Counted from the first letter of the stretch, positions 33,807 to 44,129 are shown. The stretch is DNA of 64,000 bases from Cherax quadricarinatus (GCF_038502225.1 NC_091372.1:11204642-11268641); one strand, 5' to 3'. Notes: generated by a model from the sequence alone, not told the origin. Made by a program: numbers and translations.

Positions 33807-35845
33807 CCCTTTCAGGGTTCCCAAATTTAAAAAAAAAAATTATTTTTTCTTATGAAAAGAGAGAATCTTTTCCCGACCATAATGACACCAAAAGTATGAA
33901 ATTTGATGGAAAACTCATGGAATTATGCTCTCGCGAAATTAGCGGTCTCGATGATGTTTACGCATTGGTGATTTTGCCCACTTTGAGCCCTATTTTCGGC
34001 CAATTCCAGTTTACTAGTCGACAGAAATAATAACTATTTCGCTAGAACTCCATTTTTTCTATTGAACGAGTACAAAAAACCACCCATTTCAGCTATCCAA
34101 TAAAGTGGTCAGAATTTAGCAATGATGCCAATTTCCGAATAGGGTCCAGAATAAACAAGACATTCCTGGCACTAAAATAAGTTCTCTGTTCGTTAGTCAC
34201 GCCCCCCAGGCCCCTCTTATATTTCTTTGGCTTTCCACTTTTGAGTTTTTATTCTTACAAAAAATAAAAGATTTACTGTTATGCAGACTACTGCATTAGT
34301 GTAGAAATGGTATAAATAATATCAGCGCACTTGTGAAAGAATATTAGACTCGCCAGTTGACGTGTATTGGATGCTTGGCCTGATCTGTTTACTTTTGAAC
34401 TTTGGTAAAAATCGAACATTTCTGCTACTTTGAGCTCAATTTCAAGGTACTTTTCATTGTAAAACCAGTCAAAATCATCTCAATTTCTTTAGTATGTCTT
34501 CCATTCTATTAACCCTTTGAGGGTCGATAGGCCCTCTCCGAAACTCGTTCTCAGGGTCGGCCAAATTTAAAAAAAAAAAAAAAATTATTTTCTCTTATGA
34601 AAAGATAGAGAATCTTTTCCCGATCATAACGACACCAAAAGTTTGAAATTTGATAGAAAACTTACGGAATTATGCTCTCGCAAAGTTAGCGGTCTCGGCG
34701 ATGTTTACGGATCGGCGATTTTGCCCACTTTGAGCCCCATTTTCGGCCAATTTCACTGTACTAGTCGACAAAAAACATGAATATTTCGCTAGAACTCCAT
34801 TTTTTCTATCGAATGGGTGCAAGAAACCACCCATTTATAAATTCAACTATCCAGTACAGTGGTCAGAATTTAGCAATTTTGCCAATTTCACACAAATTTC
34901 AAAAGATGCCAATTTCGGAATAGGGTCCAGAATAAACAAGAAAGACATTCCTGGCACTAAAAGACCATTTCCTCTAGTCATTAGTCACGTCTCAAGGCCC
35001 CTCTTATATTCTTTTGCTTTCCACTTTGAATTTTTATTCTCACAAAAAATATAAGATTTACTGTTATGCAGACTACTGCATTAGTGTAAAAAATGGTATA
35101 AATATTATTGGTGCACTTGTGAAAGAATATTAGACTCACCAGTTGACGTGTATTGCACGCTTGGCACGATTTGTTTACTTTTGAAGTTTGGTAAAAATCG
35201 AACATTTCTGCTACTTTGAGCTCAATTTCAAGGCACCTTTCATTGTAAAACCAGTCAAAATCATCTCCATTTCAGTAATATGTCTTCCATTCTATAAAAT
35301 GAGACCAAGAAAACTAGAATACAACAATAAATACTATACGAAAATACACTGCAAAGTCGCTGATTTATTAAAAAAAAATGGAAAGTTTTTTTTTTCTCAT
35401 TATGCACCGTGTGCTGCAGGATTTTTTTTAGACTGTGCACACTGACCACATAGACCCATTCTTTCATATGAAGGCCTACCAGCTTTCTCCCACTAGATTT
35501 GAGGTCGCTAGAATTTATGAGTACTAGTACGTCAAAAACCCCTACGCGTAAGACGTACTAGTACGACGAAAACCCTCAAAGGGTTAAATGAGACCAGGAA
35601 AACTAGAATACAACAATAAATACCATACGAAAATACAGTGCAAAGTCGCTGTTTTAATCCAAAAACACGGTCGGATTTTTTTTTCTCATTACGCAGTGTG
35701 CTGCAGGATTTTTTTTTTTTTTTTATACTGACCACATAGACCCATTCTTTCATATGTAGGCCTACCAGCTTTCTCTCACTAGATTTGAGGGCGCTAGAAT
35801 TTAGGTGTACGTGTACTAGTACGGCCGAAACCCTGAAAGGGTTAA
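33803..35845. mobile_element. piggyBac-type MITE (outer), TTAA-flanked, interrupted by a sibling
   Basis: TTAA (33803-33806) then CCCTTTCAGGG; right end CCCTGAAAGGG then TTAA (35842-35845). Its sequence resumes after the nested sibling at 34509-35587. Without the insert it is about 960 bp. Interior words (GAATCTTTTCCCGACCATAA, GCTCTCGCGAAATTAGCGG, GACCACATAGACCCATTC) are shared with the inner copy. No transposase. Confidence 0.85.
34509..35587. mobile_element. piggyBac-type MITE (inner), 1,071 bp, TTAA-flanked
   Basis: TTAA (34509-34512), CCCTTTGAGGGTCG at the left, AACCCTCAAAGGG at the right (to 35583), then TTAA. TTAA targeting with CCC..GGG ends is diagnostic of piggyBac-class insertion. 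It is inserted in the outer copy within the CTTCCATTCTA-TTAA-ATGAGACCA context, which the inner copy itself carries intact. Confidence 0.9.
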
Positions 35846-35914
35846 AACTCACAGACCAGTGTTCTGTGACTTGTTTGCAATTGTGTCGATTTCATAAGAA
35901 AGAAAAGTTATAAT

Positions 35915-36110
35915 AAAAAAAAAAGCACTAAACCTACAAGGGTCATTAGCGTAGGAAAGGAAAAGATAGGAATCAAGTTTTTGGATCGAGAGCCCTCCAG
36001 TATAAAGGAACCTTCCCTGAAGGACACAATATTAATAAATGTTTATTATTGTCTCAGGGTATTGCCTTATGCTGGCAAACAGCTCTTGATCAAGGAATTG
36101 GAGCAACTCT
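35915..36110 (-). mobile_element. S1 SINE copy, reverse orientation
   Basis: AAAGCACTAAACCTACAAGG, GGATCGAGAGCCCTCCAGTA and CCTTCCCTGAAGGACAC are inverse S1 words. The start is A-rich. Confidence 0.6.
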
Positions 36111-37038
36111 CCTATATCAAATACCCATTTACTTCCTATTTTTCTTGCAAGGTTCGTAAGTATTCATTTCAAAGTACAGTAGTTTTTCTAATGTTTATTA
36201 ATAAATATTCATCGGGTATCTTAAGATGAAATTAATGTTCTTCAAATATCGTATCTAAAAATATGGTACAGATGGATAATTTATTGGATTAAATGACTTT
36301 AGTTCTATTTCTATTTATCACAGAAAATAAAAGGCTTATAATCTAATATGTATGTAAAGTACTGCATCAAAAATAAGTTTTAAATCCTTCCAAAACAAAA
36401 TCACCAATGTTCAAAATTCAGCACATTTTTCTGTTGAATCTCCACAATATATAGAAACAATAGCATTAATGTTGAACACATGAATGTGGATGGGAGGTTC
36501 CTCGCACATACAGCACCTCTTTTCAGTGTTCCATGTTATTGTTGGCTTCAAACTGAGCCATTGTTTATTATGTTCCACCCACCGGCGATAGTCACCAGTG
36601 GGTGCAACAATGGCTTGATTTAAAGCCAAGAAAAGTGTGGAACACTGAAAAAGGTGTTGTATATGCAGGGTTTTCCTGTACAGCTAAAGTCTTATGACCA
36701 GTAAAATAAAACTGTTAAGTAAAACAATGGCACTAATATTTCTTTCACAAATAAGAGGAACTAATTCAGGGATGTAAGAGGGAACTAGATGATATTTGGT
36801 TTTCATTATCTGCACCTTGATATGATTCCTTCCTACAATCAGTATGCATGTAAAGAAATAAAACTATTCAAACAGAACTGACAATTTTTCACATTAGCAT
36901 AATAAACTTTTGCATAATGGCCATCTTTACATGAACTTTTCAGCAAGTTTGTCAATGCATCTATATTGCTGCAACTTGCAATATAAATATATTTTTGTCA
37001 AATCAGAAATATAATAGTATTGAATTTCTAAACTCAAA
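36111..37038. other. Intergenic sequence with one imperfect inverted repeat
   Basis: At about 36510-36660 CAGCACCTCTTTTCAGTGTT pairs with AACACTGAAAAAGGTGTTGT, and ATTGTTGGCTTCAAACTGAG with an inverse near 36608-36628. This is a fold-back structure unrelated in sequence to the GAAACG family. The rest is AT-rich and unassigned. Confidence 0.5.
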
Positions 37039-37044
37039 TTTATT
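37039..37044 (-). promoter_or_regulatory. Candidate polyadenylation signal of the IRAG/LRMP-like gene
   Basis: TTTATT on the + strand is AATAAA on the - strand, about 415 bp beyond the stop codon at 37459-37461. It is the first canonical signal I find there. The sequence between is AT-rich without an element, as expected for a 3' UTR. Confidence 0.4.
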
Positions 37045-37458
37045 ATACATATAAGTACAAAAAATATATACAGTATAACACTGAGTGTAAAGGAGGAAAA
37101 GTATTGTAATAAATCAGCAGTCTATATTCAAGTTAAAATAGGACTACTATGAATTAATACATTTAAGAAAACTTGTACAAGACAAAAGTTTAAACAGATG
37201 TTACACATGAAAAAATTTAATTCTTTCTGTAAATATAATAAATAAAAGAAATCAGCTATATAGTTTGTTACAGATATGTACAAGTTGCCCTCCAATTCAA
37301 GATTTAATAATGACTTATTAAATGTAACCTTTTGAGTGATTACTAATAAAAAATTATAATTTGTAAACTTGACTGCAGGACTAAGATTCCCAAATATAGA
37401 ACTACTACTTTGAAAAGTGAATAAAAGTTTGTCCAAGAGCATTTAAAACAGTATTCAG

Positions 37459-37717
37459 TCACGTGGGTGGAGTACCCACATATCGTAGACTTACAAATGG
37501 ATGAAGCACATGGTGAATTGTTGTCCAGCCAGGATGATAAGGATATGGTACTTTCAAATCACCTGTAGAAATAGTTAAAAGAAGGAAGAATGCTGCCAGC
37601 AAAAGCAACAGTGATGTAAATGCATAACGAGCACCCTGAACAGTTTGTTGTTGAGAGTACGGCCACTGTCCACCACGAACCCAACCTATGACATCCTCCA
37701 GAGCCTCAAGTAGCCAG
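37459..37717 (-). CDS. IRAG/LRMP-like protein, last exon: transmembrane helix and KASH-like tail
   Basis: Begins after TTTTATCTTTGCAG and, with the CA of the previous exon, reads HWLLEALEDVIGWVRGGQ, then a basic/amphipathic segment, the single transmembrane helix YAFTSLLLLLAAFFLLLTIS, and a 35-residue tail ending RYVGTPPT and TGA. A tail-anchor with about 30 lumenal residues closing in a Pro-Pro-x motif is how KASH domains bind SUN proteins in the perinuclear space, and LRMP/JAW1 has been described as KASH-like. The protein should sit in the ER or outer nuclear membrane facing the cytosol. IRAG family members associate with IP3 receptors. The KASH reading is inference from the ending. Confidence 0.8.
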
Positions 37718-38511
37718 CTGCAAAGATAAAAGATGTAGTAAAAATGTGTGCCAGCACACGAGTGCAAAGCAGTTTAGGAAACTGGATAAAATACATGGAC
37801 AGTAAGAAACCTATTGGACACATTGTTCCATTTTATTTTATAATGATTTTGTATATCAGGCCTATTAATAAATATGGTGGTTACAGAAATCATAAACTGA
37901 TGCATGAACAAATTATATCATACTTGAATTTCAAAAAGCCTCTTAATTCCCCATACAAGACTAATATGACGAGAGTAAAATATACGTGAATTTCAATGGA
38001 TAAAACGTTTAAAAAACAATAAGAGCAAGAATGTTCTCATGTGAAAATCTTATCAGTACAATGTCAGTGATCTGTACTGCCTCCATCATGTTCCTTAGTT
38101 ACATAGTTTCCAAAAACAAATACAAAAAATACACGGGTTGTGGGCTATTGATCAGCCACTCAGACAACTTAATTAAAATTATACAATGTGTTGTACATTG
38201 ATGTCTCACCAGTTCACACTTGATATCCCCCACACACACCCTCTGCATACAGTTAATTCCTAAAACAGTCACCATGTAAGTATATTAGGATCAAACATTT
38301 AGAAGATCCAATCTCAAAAATTCATCTGGATACAAAAATGAAAGAAAAAATATATGCAGTGAAAAATCAAAAGATAGATATCACCCAATACCAGAGGTAC
38401 ATTTGCATAACTGAATAAACAAGAGTTACTGAAGTTAAAATGTTAAATCTTGTTAATTTTACTATCTTCAATCTTTGAAATGAACTTTGTGCATCACCCG
38501 GTATCACTTAC
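37718..38511 (-). other. Intron of the IRAG/LRMP-like gene, no element recognised
   Basis: AT-rich, with a chance 81-codon frame on the + strand. The splice sites at both ends are canonical. Confidence 0.5.
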
Positions 38512-38610
38512 TGTTGTGGCCCGAGATTTGGGATTGGTGGAGTATTGGAAATTGGTGCATCTGCTGATGTGGACTCTGATGCTGATGATATATTTGACTC
38601 TTCACTGAAT
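38512..38610 (-). CDS. IRAG/LRMP-like protein, Ser/Pro-rich exon
   Basis: 99 nt between TTTCTCTTTCAG and GTAAGT. Reads FSEESNISSASESTSADA then PISNTPPIPNLGPQ, entering with one and leaving with two bases, in phase with both neighbours. A disordered linker before the membrane anchor. Confidence 0.75.
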
Positions 38611-38685
38611 CTGAAAGAGAAAGTATAATTTATTCCATTTGCTTCTCGCCACATTAGTCACTTGATTAAAACGGCATTACATTAA

Positions 38686-39150
38686 TGTAGGTAGTAGGTT
38701 GGTAGACAGCAACCGCCCAGGGAGGTACTACCGTTCTGCCAAGGGAGTGTAAAACGAAAGCCTGTAATTGTTTTACACGATGGTAGGACTGCTGGTGTCT
38801 TTTGTCTGTCTCATAAATATGCAAGATTACAAGTACGTCTTGCTACTTCTACTTGCACTTAGGTCACACTACACATACATGTACAAGCATATATATACAC
38901 ACCCCTCTGGGTTTTCTTCTATTTTCTTTCTAATTCTTGTTCTTATTTATTTCCTCTTATCTCCATGGGGAAGTGGAACAGAATTCTTCCTCTGTAAGCC
39001 ATGCGTGTTGTAAGAGGCGACTAAAATGCCGGGAGCAAGAGGCTAGTAACCCCTTCTCCTGTATATATTACTAAATTTAAAAGGAGAAACTTTAGTTTTT
39101 TTCTCTTGGGCCACCCTGCCTTGGTGGGATACGGCTGGTACATTGAAAGA
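38686..39150 (+). mobile_element. SINE family S3 with an RTE-like tail, near full length
   Basis: A 460-bp repeat beginning around TAGGTTGGTAGACAGCAACC, with CCCAGGGAGGTACTACCG, the long middle (GCCATGCGTGTTGTAAGAGG, AAAATGCCGGGAGCAAGAGG), then CTTGGGCCACCCTGCCTTGG/TGGGATACGGCTGG. Its last 45 bp is the same motif that ends the RTE LINEs here, so the RTE machinery probably mobilises it. Other copies: 23.9, 30.0 and 51.4 kb. Confidence 0.75.
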
Positions 39151-39161
39151 AGTTTTTTAAT

Positions 39162-40345
39162 ACAAAATGCATGATAAAGGAATAACAGGAAAGGTTGGTA
39201 GATGGATCTATAACTTCCTGACAAATAGAACACAAAGAGTAATAGTATAGTACAGTCCCAGGCACCCACTGTAAAAAGCTCTGTTCCACAAGGCACAGTA
39301 CTCTCTCCCATTCTATTCCTCATCCTCATTTCTGACAGACAGAGATGTAAGCCATAGCTCCGTGTCTTCCTTTGCGGATGACACCCAGATTACCATGGCA
39401 GTGACCTCCATCGAAGACACTGCGAGACTCCAAGCGGACATTAACCAAATTTTTGAATGGGCCACTCAAAATTATGTGAAGTTCAACGAGAAGAAATTTC
39501 AACTACTCAGATATGGGAAACTTGAGAAAATTAAAAATCTATCAAGGTCGTATATGACAAATTCTAACCATACAATAGAGCGGAAAAGTAATGTGAAGGA
39601 CCTTTGAGTGATAATGTCAGAGGATCTCGCCTTCAAAGACCACAACAATGTATCTACCTCATCTGCTAAGAAAATGATAGGATGGATAATGAGAACCTTC
39701 AAAACTAGGGATTCCAAGCCCCTGATGATTCTCTTCCAATCGCTTGTGTTCTCTAGGCTGGAATACTGCTGTACACTAATGGCCCCCTTCAAGGCTGGCA
39801 ACATTGCAGACCTGAAGAGCGTACAAAGAACTTTTACAGCACACACAAGTACGATAAGGCACCTAAATTACTGGGAACGGTTGAAGGTCCTTGATCTGTA
39901 TTCCCTGGAATGCAGGCGAGAGAGATCCATGATAATATACACTTGGAAGATCCTGGAGGGATTGGTACCAAACCTGCACACGAAAATCACTCCATATGAA
40001 AGCAAAAGACTCGGCAGGAGATGCAACATTCCCCTGATGAAAAGCAGGGGCGCCATGAGTACACTGAGAGACAACATAATAAGTGTCAGGGGCCCAAGAC
40101 TGTTCAACTGCCTCCCGGCATACATAAGGGGAATTACCAATAGACCCCTGGCTGTCTTAAGAAGGCACTGGACAGGCACCTAAAGTCAGTACCTGACCAA
40201 CCGGGCTGTGGTTCGTACATCAACTTGTGTGTGGCCAGCAGTAACAGCATGGTTGATCAGACCCTGATCCACCATGAGGCCTGGTCTCAGACCAAGCCGT
40301 GGGGGCGTTGACCCACGAAACCCTCTCCAGGTAAACTCCAGGTAA
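39162..40345 (+). mobile_element. CR1/L2-group LINE copy, 5'-truncated, + orientation
   Basis: Starts within RT (codons equivalent to 'GKVGRWIYNFLTNRTQR') and runs to the 3' UTR GGCCTGGTCTCAGACCA and tail CTCCAGGTAAACTCCAGGTA. Older than the 3.8-kb copy. Confidence 0.8.
39362..40183 (+). pseudogene. CR1/L2 reverse transcriptase, C-terminal part with frame breaks
   Basis: 39362-39607 has SSFADDTQITMAVTSIEDT and a premature TGA at 39605-39607, where the sibling reads KDLGVIMSED. The same frame continues at 39608-40183 with GWIMRTFKTRDSKPLM and IRGITNRPLAVLRRH, then goes out of phase with the sibling's LALDKHLKSV ending. So: one nonsense change and one late frameshift. Confidence 0.8.
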
Positions 40346-40364
40346 GTAATTTATCATTTGTATA

Positions 40365-41479
40365 CAGTGGACCCTCGGTATTCGATATTAATCCATTCCT
40401 GAGAGCTCATCGAATACCGATAATATCGAAAACCGAATCAATTTTTCTCATAAGAAATAATGGAACTCAAATTAATCTGTGCAAGACACCCAAAAGTATG
40501 AAAAAAAAATTTTTACTACATGAAATATTAAGTTTAATGCAATAGAATAATTACAATAACAATAAAATAATTGACACTTACCTTTAATGAAGATCTGGTG
40601 ATGATTGATGGGATGGGAGGAGGAGAGAGGTGTTAGTGTTTCGAAGGGGAATCCCCTTCCATTAGGAAGGGGATTCCGGGGTTACTTCCCTTATTCTTTT
40701 AATGCCACTAGGACCAGCTTGAGAGTCACTGGACTTCTGTCGCACAACATAACTGGCAGCCTCACCATGCCTAATCACATTATGTATGCCACTACGATTC
40801 TTAAATCTTTCAAACCAACCTTTGCTGGCCTTAAATTCACTCACATCACCACTAGTTGCAGGCAATTTCTTTACCAAATCGTCATGCAACTGCCTAGCCT
40901 TTTCACAAATGATTGCTTGAGAGATGCTATCTCCTGCTATCTGTTTTTCATTTATCCACACCAGTAACAATCTCTCAACATTTTCTAACACTTGTGGTCG
41001 CTGTTTCGTAATCACAGTTGCACCTTTTGCAAGAACAGCTTCCTTGATTGCTGTTTTCCTGGTCACTATAGTAGAGATGGTTGATTGTGGTTTATTATAC
41101 AACCTGACCAGCTCCGACACACGCACTCCACTTTCGTTCTTTGCAATTATCTCTTTCTTCATTTCATAAGTCATTAGCGACTTTTTTCTCGAAGGTTTGG
41201 CACTAGAAGCTTTCTTGGGGCCCATGGTGACTTATTTTGTAGAAACAAGCACCAAACACAGTGATAATATGGATAATATGGAATGTACTGAATGTATCCT
41301 TAGATGCGCGCACACTGGCTGGCTTGTAAACACTAGCACACGCGGAGCAGTTCAGGCCACACGTGGACAGGTCTCATACGAATCGTATCGAATACCAGGT
41401 TTTCAATCGAATACCGAGGAAAAATTTTTGCGTTAAAATGCATCGAAAACCGGATTTATCGAATACCGGGGGTCCACTG
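40365..41479. mobile_element. Tigger/pogo-type transposon, 1,115 bp, TA-flanked, transposase truncated
   Basis: TIRs CAGTGGACCCTCGGTATTCG and, inverted, CGAATACCGGGGGTCCACTG, each flanked by TA (40363-40364, 41480-41481). Repeats of TATCGAATACC lie inside the ends. Contains the 187-codon ORF on the - strand. The outermost CAGTGGACC matches the 203-bp MITEs at 2.1, 2.4 and 49.1 kb. Confidence 0.9.
40662..41225 (-). CDS. Tigger-type transposase, DNA-binding half only (187 aa)
   Basis: Starts at ATG in GGCCCCATGG-type context (MGPKKASSAKPSRKKS) and stays open to its stop. It has a Psq/CENP-B N-terminal helix-turn-helix (YEMKKEIIAKNESGVRVSEL, PQSTISTIV), then a Tc5/CENP-B second HTH (QLHDDLVKKLPATSG, FKASKGWFERFKNRSGIHNV), then GPSGIKRIREVTPESP and stop. 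A full enzyme (about 500 residues) would continue with a DDE catalytic domain, which is absent because the element ends about 300 bp later. Such a protein could bind the TIRs without cutting. The intact frame may be recent, or kept. Confidence 0.8.
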   Translation of the reverse strand: MGPKKASSAKPSRKKSLMTYEMKKEIIAKNESGVRVSELVRLYNKPQSTISTIVTRKTAIKEAVLAKGATVITKQRPQVLENVERLLLVWINEKQIAGDSISQAIICEKARQLHDDLVKKLPATSGDVSEFKASKGWFERFKNRSGIHNVIRHGEAASYVVRQKSSDSQAGPSGIKRIREVTPESPS

Positions 41480-41617
41480 TACTTCCAACATGTCACATTT
41501 TGGAAGAAAACAATTGTAAAATTTTCAAGATTTTTTTTAAGTTTTCAATATTACTTATATCACACAGGTGCTCTTTGACATACTAATATTAAAAATAGTG
41601 TGAAAAATATTAAATGC

Positions 41618-41765
41618 CGGCCATTTCCCACCAAGGTAGGGTGACCTGAAAAAGAAACTTTCACCATCATTCACACCATCACTGTCTGGCCAGAGGTGCA
41701 CAGATATGACAATTCAGATGTTCCTCCTAAGCAGTAAATATCCCAAACTCCTCCAGTATTGAAAG
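41618..41765 (-). mobile_element. RTE tail in reverse orientation, old
   Basis: GGCCATTTCCCACCAAGGTA, CCATCACTGTCTGGCCAGAG and GTAAATATCCCAAACTCC follow the inverse tail order. Confidence 0.65.
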
Positions 41766-42049
41766 AAACAAAAACTTTCAGCCAAAAAAACCCTAAACTA
41801 TAAACATATGATTTTTGCAAATATTTAAAAGATTTCAACATTGCTTAAAATCACACCACATCCACTATTAACATCTTAATTATGAATATAGAGCAAAAAG
41901 TAAAATAAATATTATTACATCAAGAGGAAAAGTTCTAGACTTGAGTTAGTTTCAAACTTGATTCAATAAATTCTTCAGAATAGTTTACATGTACATGCAT
42001 TCTATTGTATTAATTTGTATTAAGTGTAAGGGTACACTGCAGTTCATAC
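41766..42049. other. Intron sequence, unassigned
   Basis: AT-rich, no element recognised. Confidence 0.4.
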
Positions 42050-42235
42050 CTTCGATTACAGTCCTGTGGGAGTGATGCAGCTGCAGCAGCAGCAGCATAA
42101 AGCTCTGGATGCAGCTGAGCTAATGTGTTAGCTATGGACGAGTTTGAGGTTGAATTTTTATTGGTGGATTGTGACGTCTCGTTACCTTCCTCACCGCTCT
42201 CGCTGCCTTCCTCAGTGATACTGTTGGCCCAAACC
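42050..42235 (-). CDS. IRAG/LRMP-like protein, acidic/polyAla exon
   Basis: 186 nt between an acceptor ending CACATTCAG and the donor GTATGA. Reads VWANSITEEGSESGEEGN, a Thr/Ser/Asn stretch (NKNSTSNSSIANT), LAQLHPELYAAAAAAASLP and QDCNRR. Phase 2 to 1 on entry and exit matches both neighbours. The seven Ala codons (GCT/GCA) form a small trinucleotide repeat. Confidence 0.75.
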
Positions 42236-42313
42236 CTGAATGTGAAATTAGAATAAAGCATGTGGTTCTCAACACCAGACTAACATTCTGAAGCTGCATT
42301 ATACACAGACATT

Positions 42314-42608
42314 ATACGGTGCTCTTCGACTTAAAATGGGGTTAGGTTCCGACAAACCCGTCGTAAACTGAAAACATTGTAAGTCAAACATGAATATGTA
42401 AGTAAACAAATAACTATCACTAAATAAGTAAACAAATAATTACTGTAATTAAATACCAGTATTGAAAAGTAAATAAATGAATATAAGTTTATCCTACCAA
42501 TAAATGTACAGCACTGCACAATGGTGATATTATAATGGTGCTATCGCACCATCATAAAGTTGAAATGTCCTAAGTCGAACCATTGTAAAGTCAGGAGCAT
42601 TTGCATAT
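42314..42608. mobile_element. Tigger-like MITE, diverged ends
   Basis: GGTGCTCTTCGACTTAAAAT at the left; the inverse of AATGCTCCTGACTTTACAAT at the right; TA flanks. Inner repeats CGACTTA and CCTAAGTCGAA. A relative lies at 48705-48967. Confidence 0.6.
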
Positions 42609-42689
42609 ACTTCAATAAAAAATCTAATTTAATACAAATTTTGATGCAAGATATATTGTAGCTGATTATTACTCTATTATATATTTATG

Positions 42690-42812
42690 GGGAATCACTT
42701 AACCCACAGGGTTCATAAAGATCCTGGAGAATGGGAGTGTAGCTCCAATTCCTTGGATCATGAGTTCACCAGCATCAAGGCACCCCCTTCCCTGAAGGGA
42801 AGTAATTGCTGA
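42690..42812 (-). mobile_element. S1 SINE copy, reverse orientation
   Basis: CACTTAACCCACAGGGTTCA, CTCCAATTCCTTGGATCATG and CAGCATCAAGGCACCCCCTT then CCCTGAAGGGAAG. Confidence 0.7.
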
Positions 42813-42967
42813 AACAAATTCTTTACTGATAATACAATATGAAAATATTATCCACTCGAGGGACTAATTAGCAATTCTCAAGACAAGCTGTGAGTTTCTT
42901 TAAGTAAAACACTGGGAAAAATGGCCATGAATTTTCCTTTAGAAAGACCACAATTTTAAAAAAAATC

Positions 42968-43340
42968 ATGAAAGTTAAGACACATGTGCAACATCTGGAT
43001 ATCTTTATTGTAGACGTTTCGCCATCCAGTGGCTTTATCAATACAGATTCTAGGACATAATAGGAAGACAGTAGAACTATATACAAAAGATGAGGTAATC
43101 AGTCCCTCGGCCTTGGAGTTAGTGTTCACAGCATCGTGGTGGAGGAGAATCTGGATTCTCCTCCACCACGATGCTGTGGACACTAACTCCAAGGCCGAGG
43201 GACTGATTACCTCATCTTTTGTATATAGTTCTACTGTCTTCCTATTATGTCCTAGAATCTGTATTGATAAAGCCACTGGATGGCGAAATGTCTACTACAA
43301 TAAAGATATCCAGATGTTGCACATGTGTCTTAACTTTCAT
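42968..43340. repeat. 373-bp near-perfect palindrome (fold-back element)
   Basis: Arms of about 185 bp meet at GAGAATCTGGATTCTC (about 43149-43164). The same 90-residue chance frame can be read on both strands, which shows the symmetry. Only a handful of mismatches (GTAGACGTTT against AAATGTCTAC plus a 2-nt indel). Contains GACGTTTCGCC/GGCGAAATGTC and ATAAAGATATCCAGATGTTG. In an IRAG/LRMP-like intron, it would form a long hairpin in pre-mRNA. Confidence 0.95.
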
Positions 43341-43890
43341 ATTGTCGGTATTTTATACCTTTCTTGCACAAAAAAAAATCATGTCCATTAAAAATTATAT
43401 CATTATTGCATATTTAAATTTTTCAGAGTAGTCTGAGGCATTTACTGACATGCTCCATTTACCTAAAATGTGTAAATTATCAAACTTTTACTCTTTGAAA
43501 GGATAGATAATTGTATATTTACTCTGGGATTTATCACTCCTTTTAAAGTGTAACTTTGATGGCAAAATTTGTAAAGTACAAAGAACTGGTAATGTACAAA
43601 GAAATAGGAGCAAATTTTATTTTTCTAGGATTTACAAAAAGATATTTACTAATTTCAGAATACAGAATGTGTACTGTAATAATAATAATGTTGTAAGACC
43701 CTACCATCAACCTCAATTCCTGAGGTTATAAAGCTGTGCTTAATTCCAAATACGTAATAGGAGATTAAAAGATGCTAGCTAGCGCAGTGGTGAGCAATTC
43801 ATCTAATTTTCCTGTCCCAATTATGAAAATGGAAAAAATGTGGCTTTGTTTTACAAGTTAGGCTTAGCCCTAAAATACTGCATAACTAAC
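43341..43890. other. Intron sequence, unassigned
   Basis: 43680-43745 may be a decayed S1 end (TGTTGTAAGACCCTACCATC). Otherwise no element seen. Confidence 0.4.
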
Positions 43891-44129
43891 CCATTAGAAG
43901 GCTTTTCACTTTCTTCTGTTTTGTCTTTAGAAGTAGGTGAAGAACTGGAAGAACTAGAGGCAGCAGCAGCAGCTGCTGCTGCTGCTGCTGCAACAGCAGC
44001 AAGTTCTTGAAAGGGCTTCAAGTCTGGCATGAGGGAAGCTCGTCTTCTTGATGCTCTGCTGCCCATAAATGCTGTGGCTGGTGTCTTGATTGAACTATTA
44101 GTGAAACTGATGCGTCGACTATCCTGTGT
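43891..44129 (-). CDS. IRAG/LRMP-like protein, basic kinase-site and polyAla/polySer exon
   Basis: 239 nt between GTTCCCTAACAG and the donor GTTAGT. Reads TQDSRRISFTNSSIKTPA, MGSRASRRRASLMPDLKP, then FQELAAV with about 11 Ala and 7 Ser, and SPTSKDKTEESEKPSNG. RRRAS and SRRIS fit the R-R-x-S consensus of cAMP/cGMP-dependent kinases. Vertebrate IRAG1 is a PKG-I substrate with such sites after its coiled coil, so this may be the regulated segment (inference). The ATG at 44064-44066 is internal, because the upstream codons and phase continue the gene. Confidence 0.8.

Noticed and set aside
33443..34030. 93- and 98-codon ORFs
   Set aside because: AT-rich chance frames; the second lies in a piggyBac MITE.
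36411..36629. 72-codon ORF with Cys residues on the - strand
   Set aside because: It overlaps an imperfect inverted repeat. A zinc-binding motif was considered, but C-C-M-C spacing alone is not enough.
42956..43391. Two similar ORFs of 106 and 120 codons on opposite strands
   Set aside because: Both are the arms of one palindrome read from each side, not a gene pair.
44064..44066. ATG as start of a separate 71-residue protein
   Set aside because: The frame is open upstream to a splice acceptor and in phase with the preceding exon of the IRAG/LRMP-like gene.
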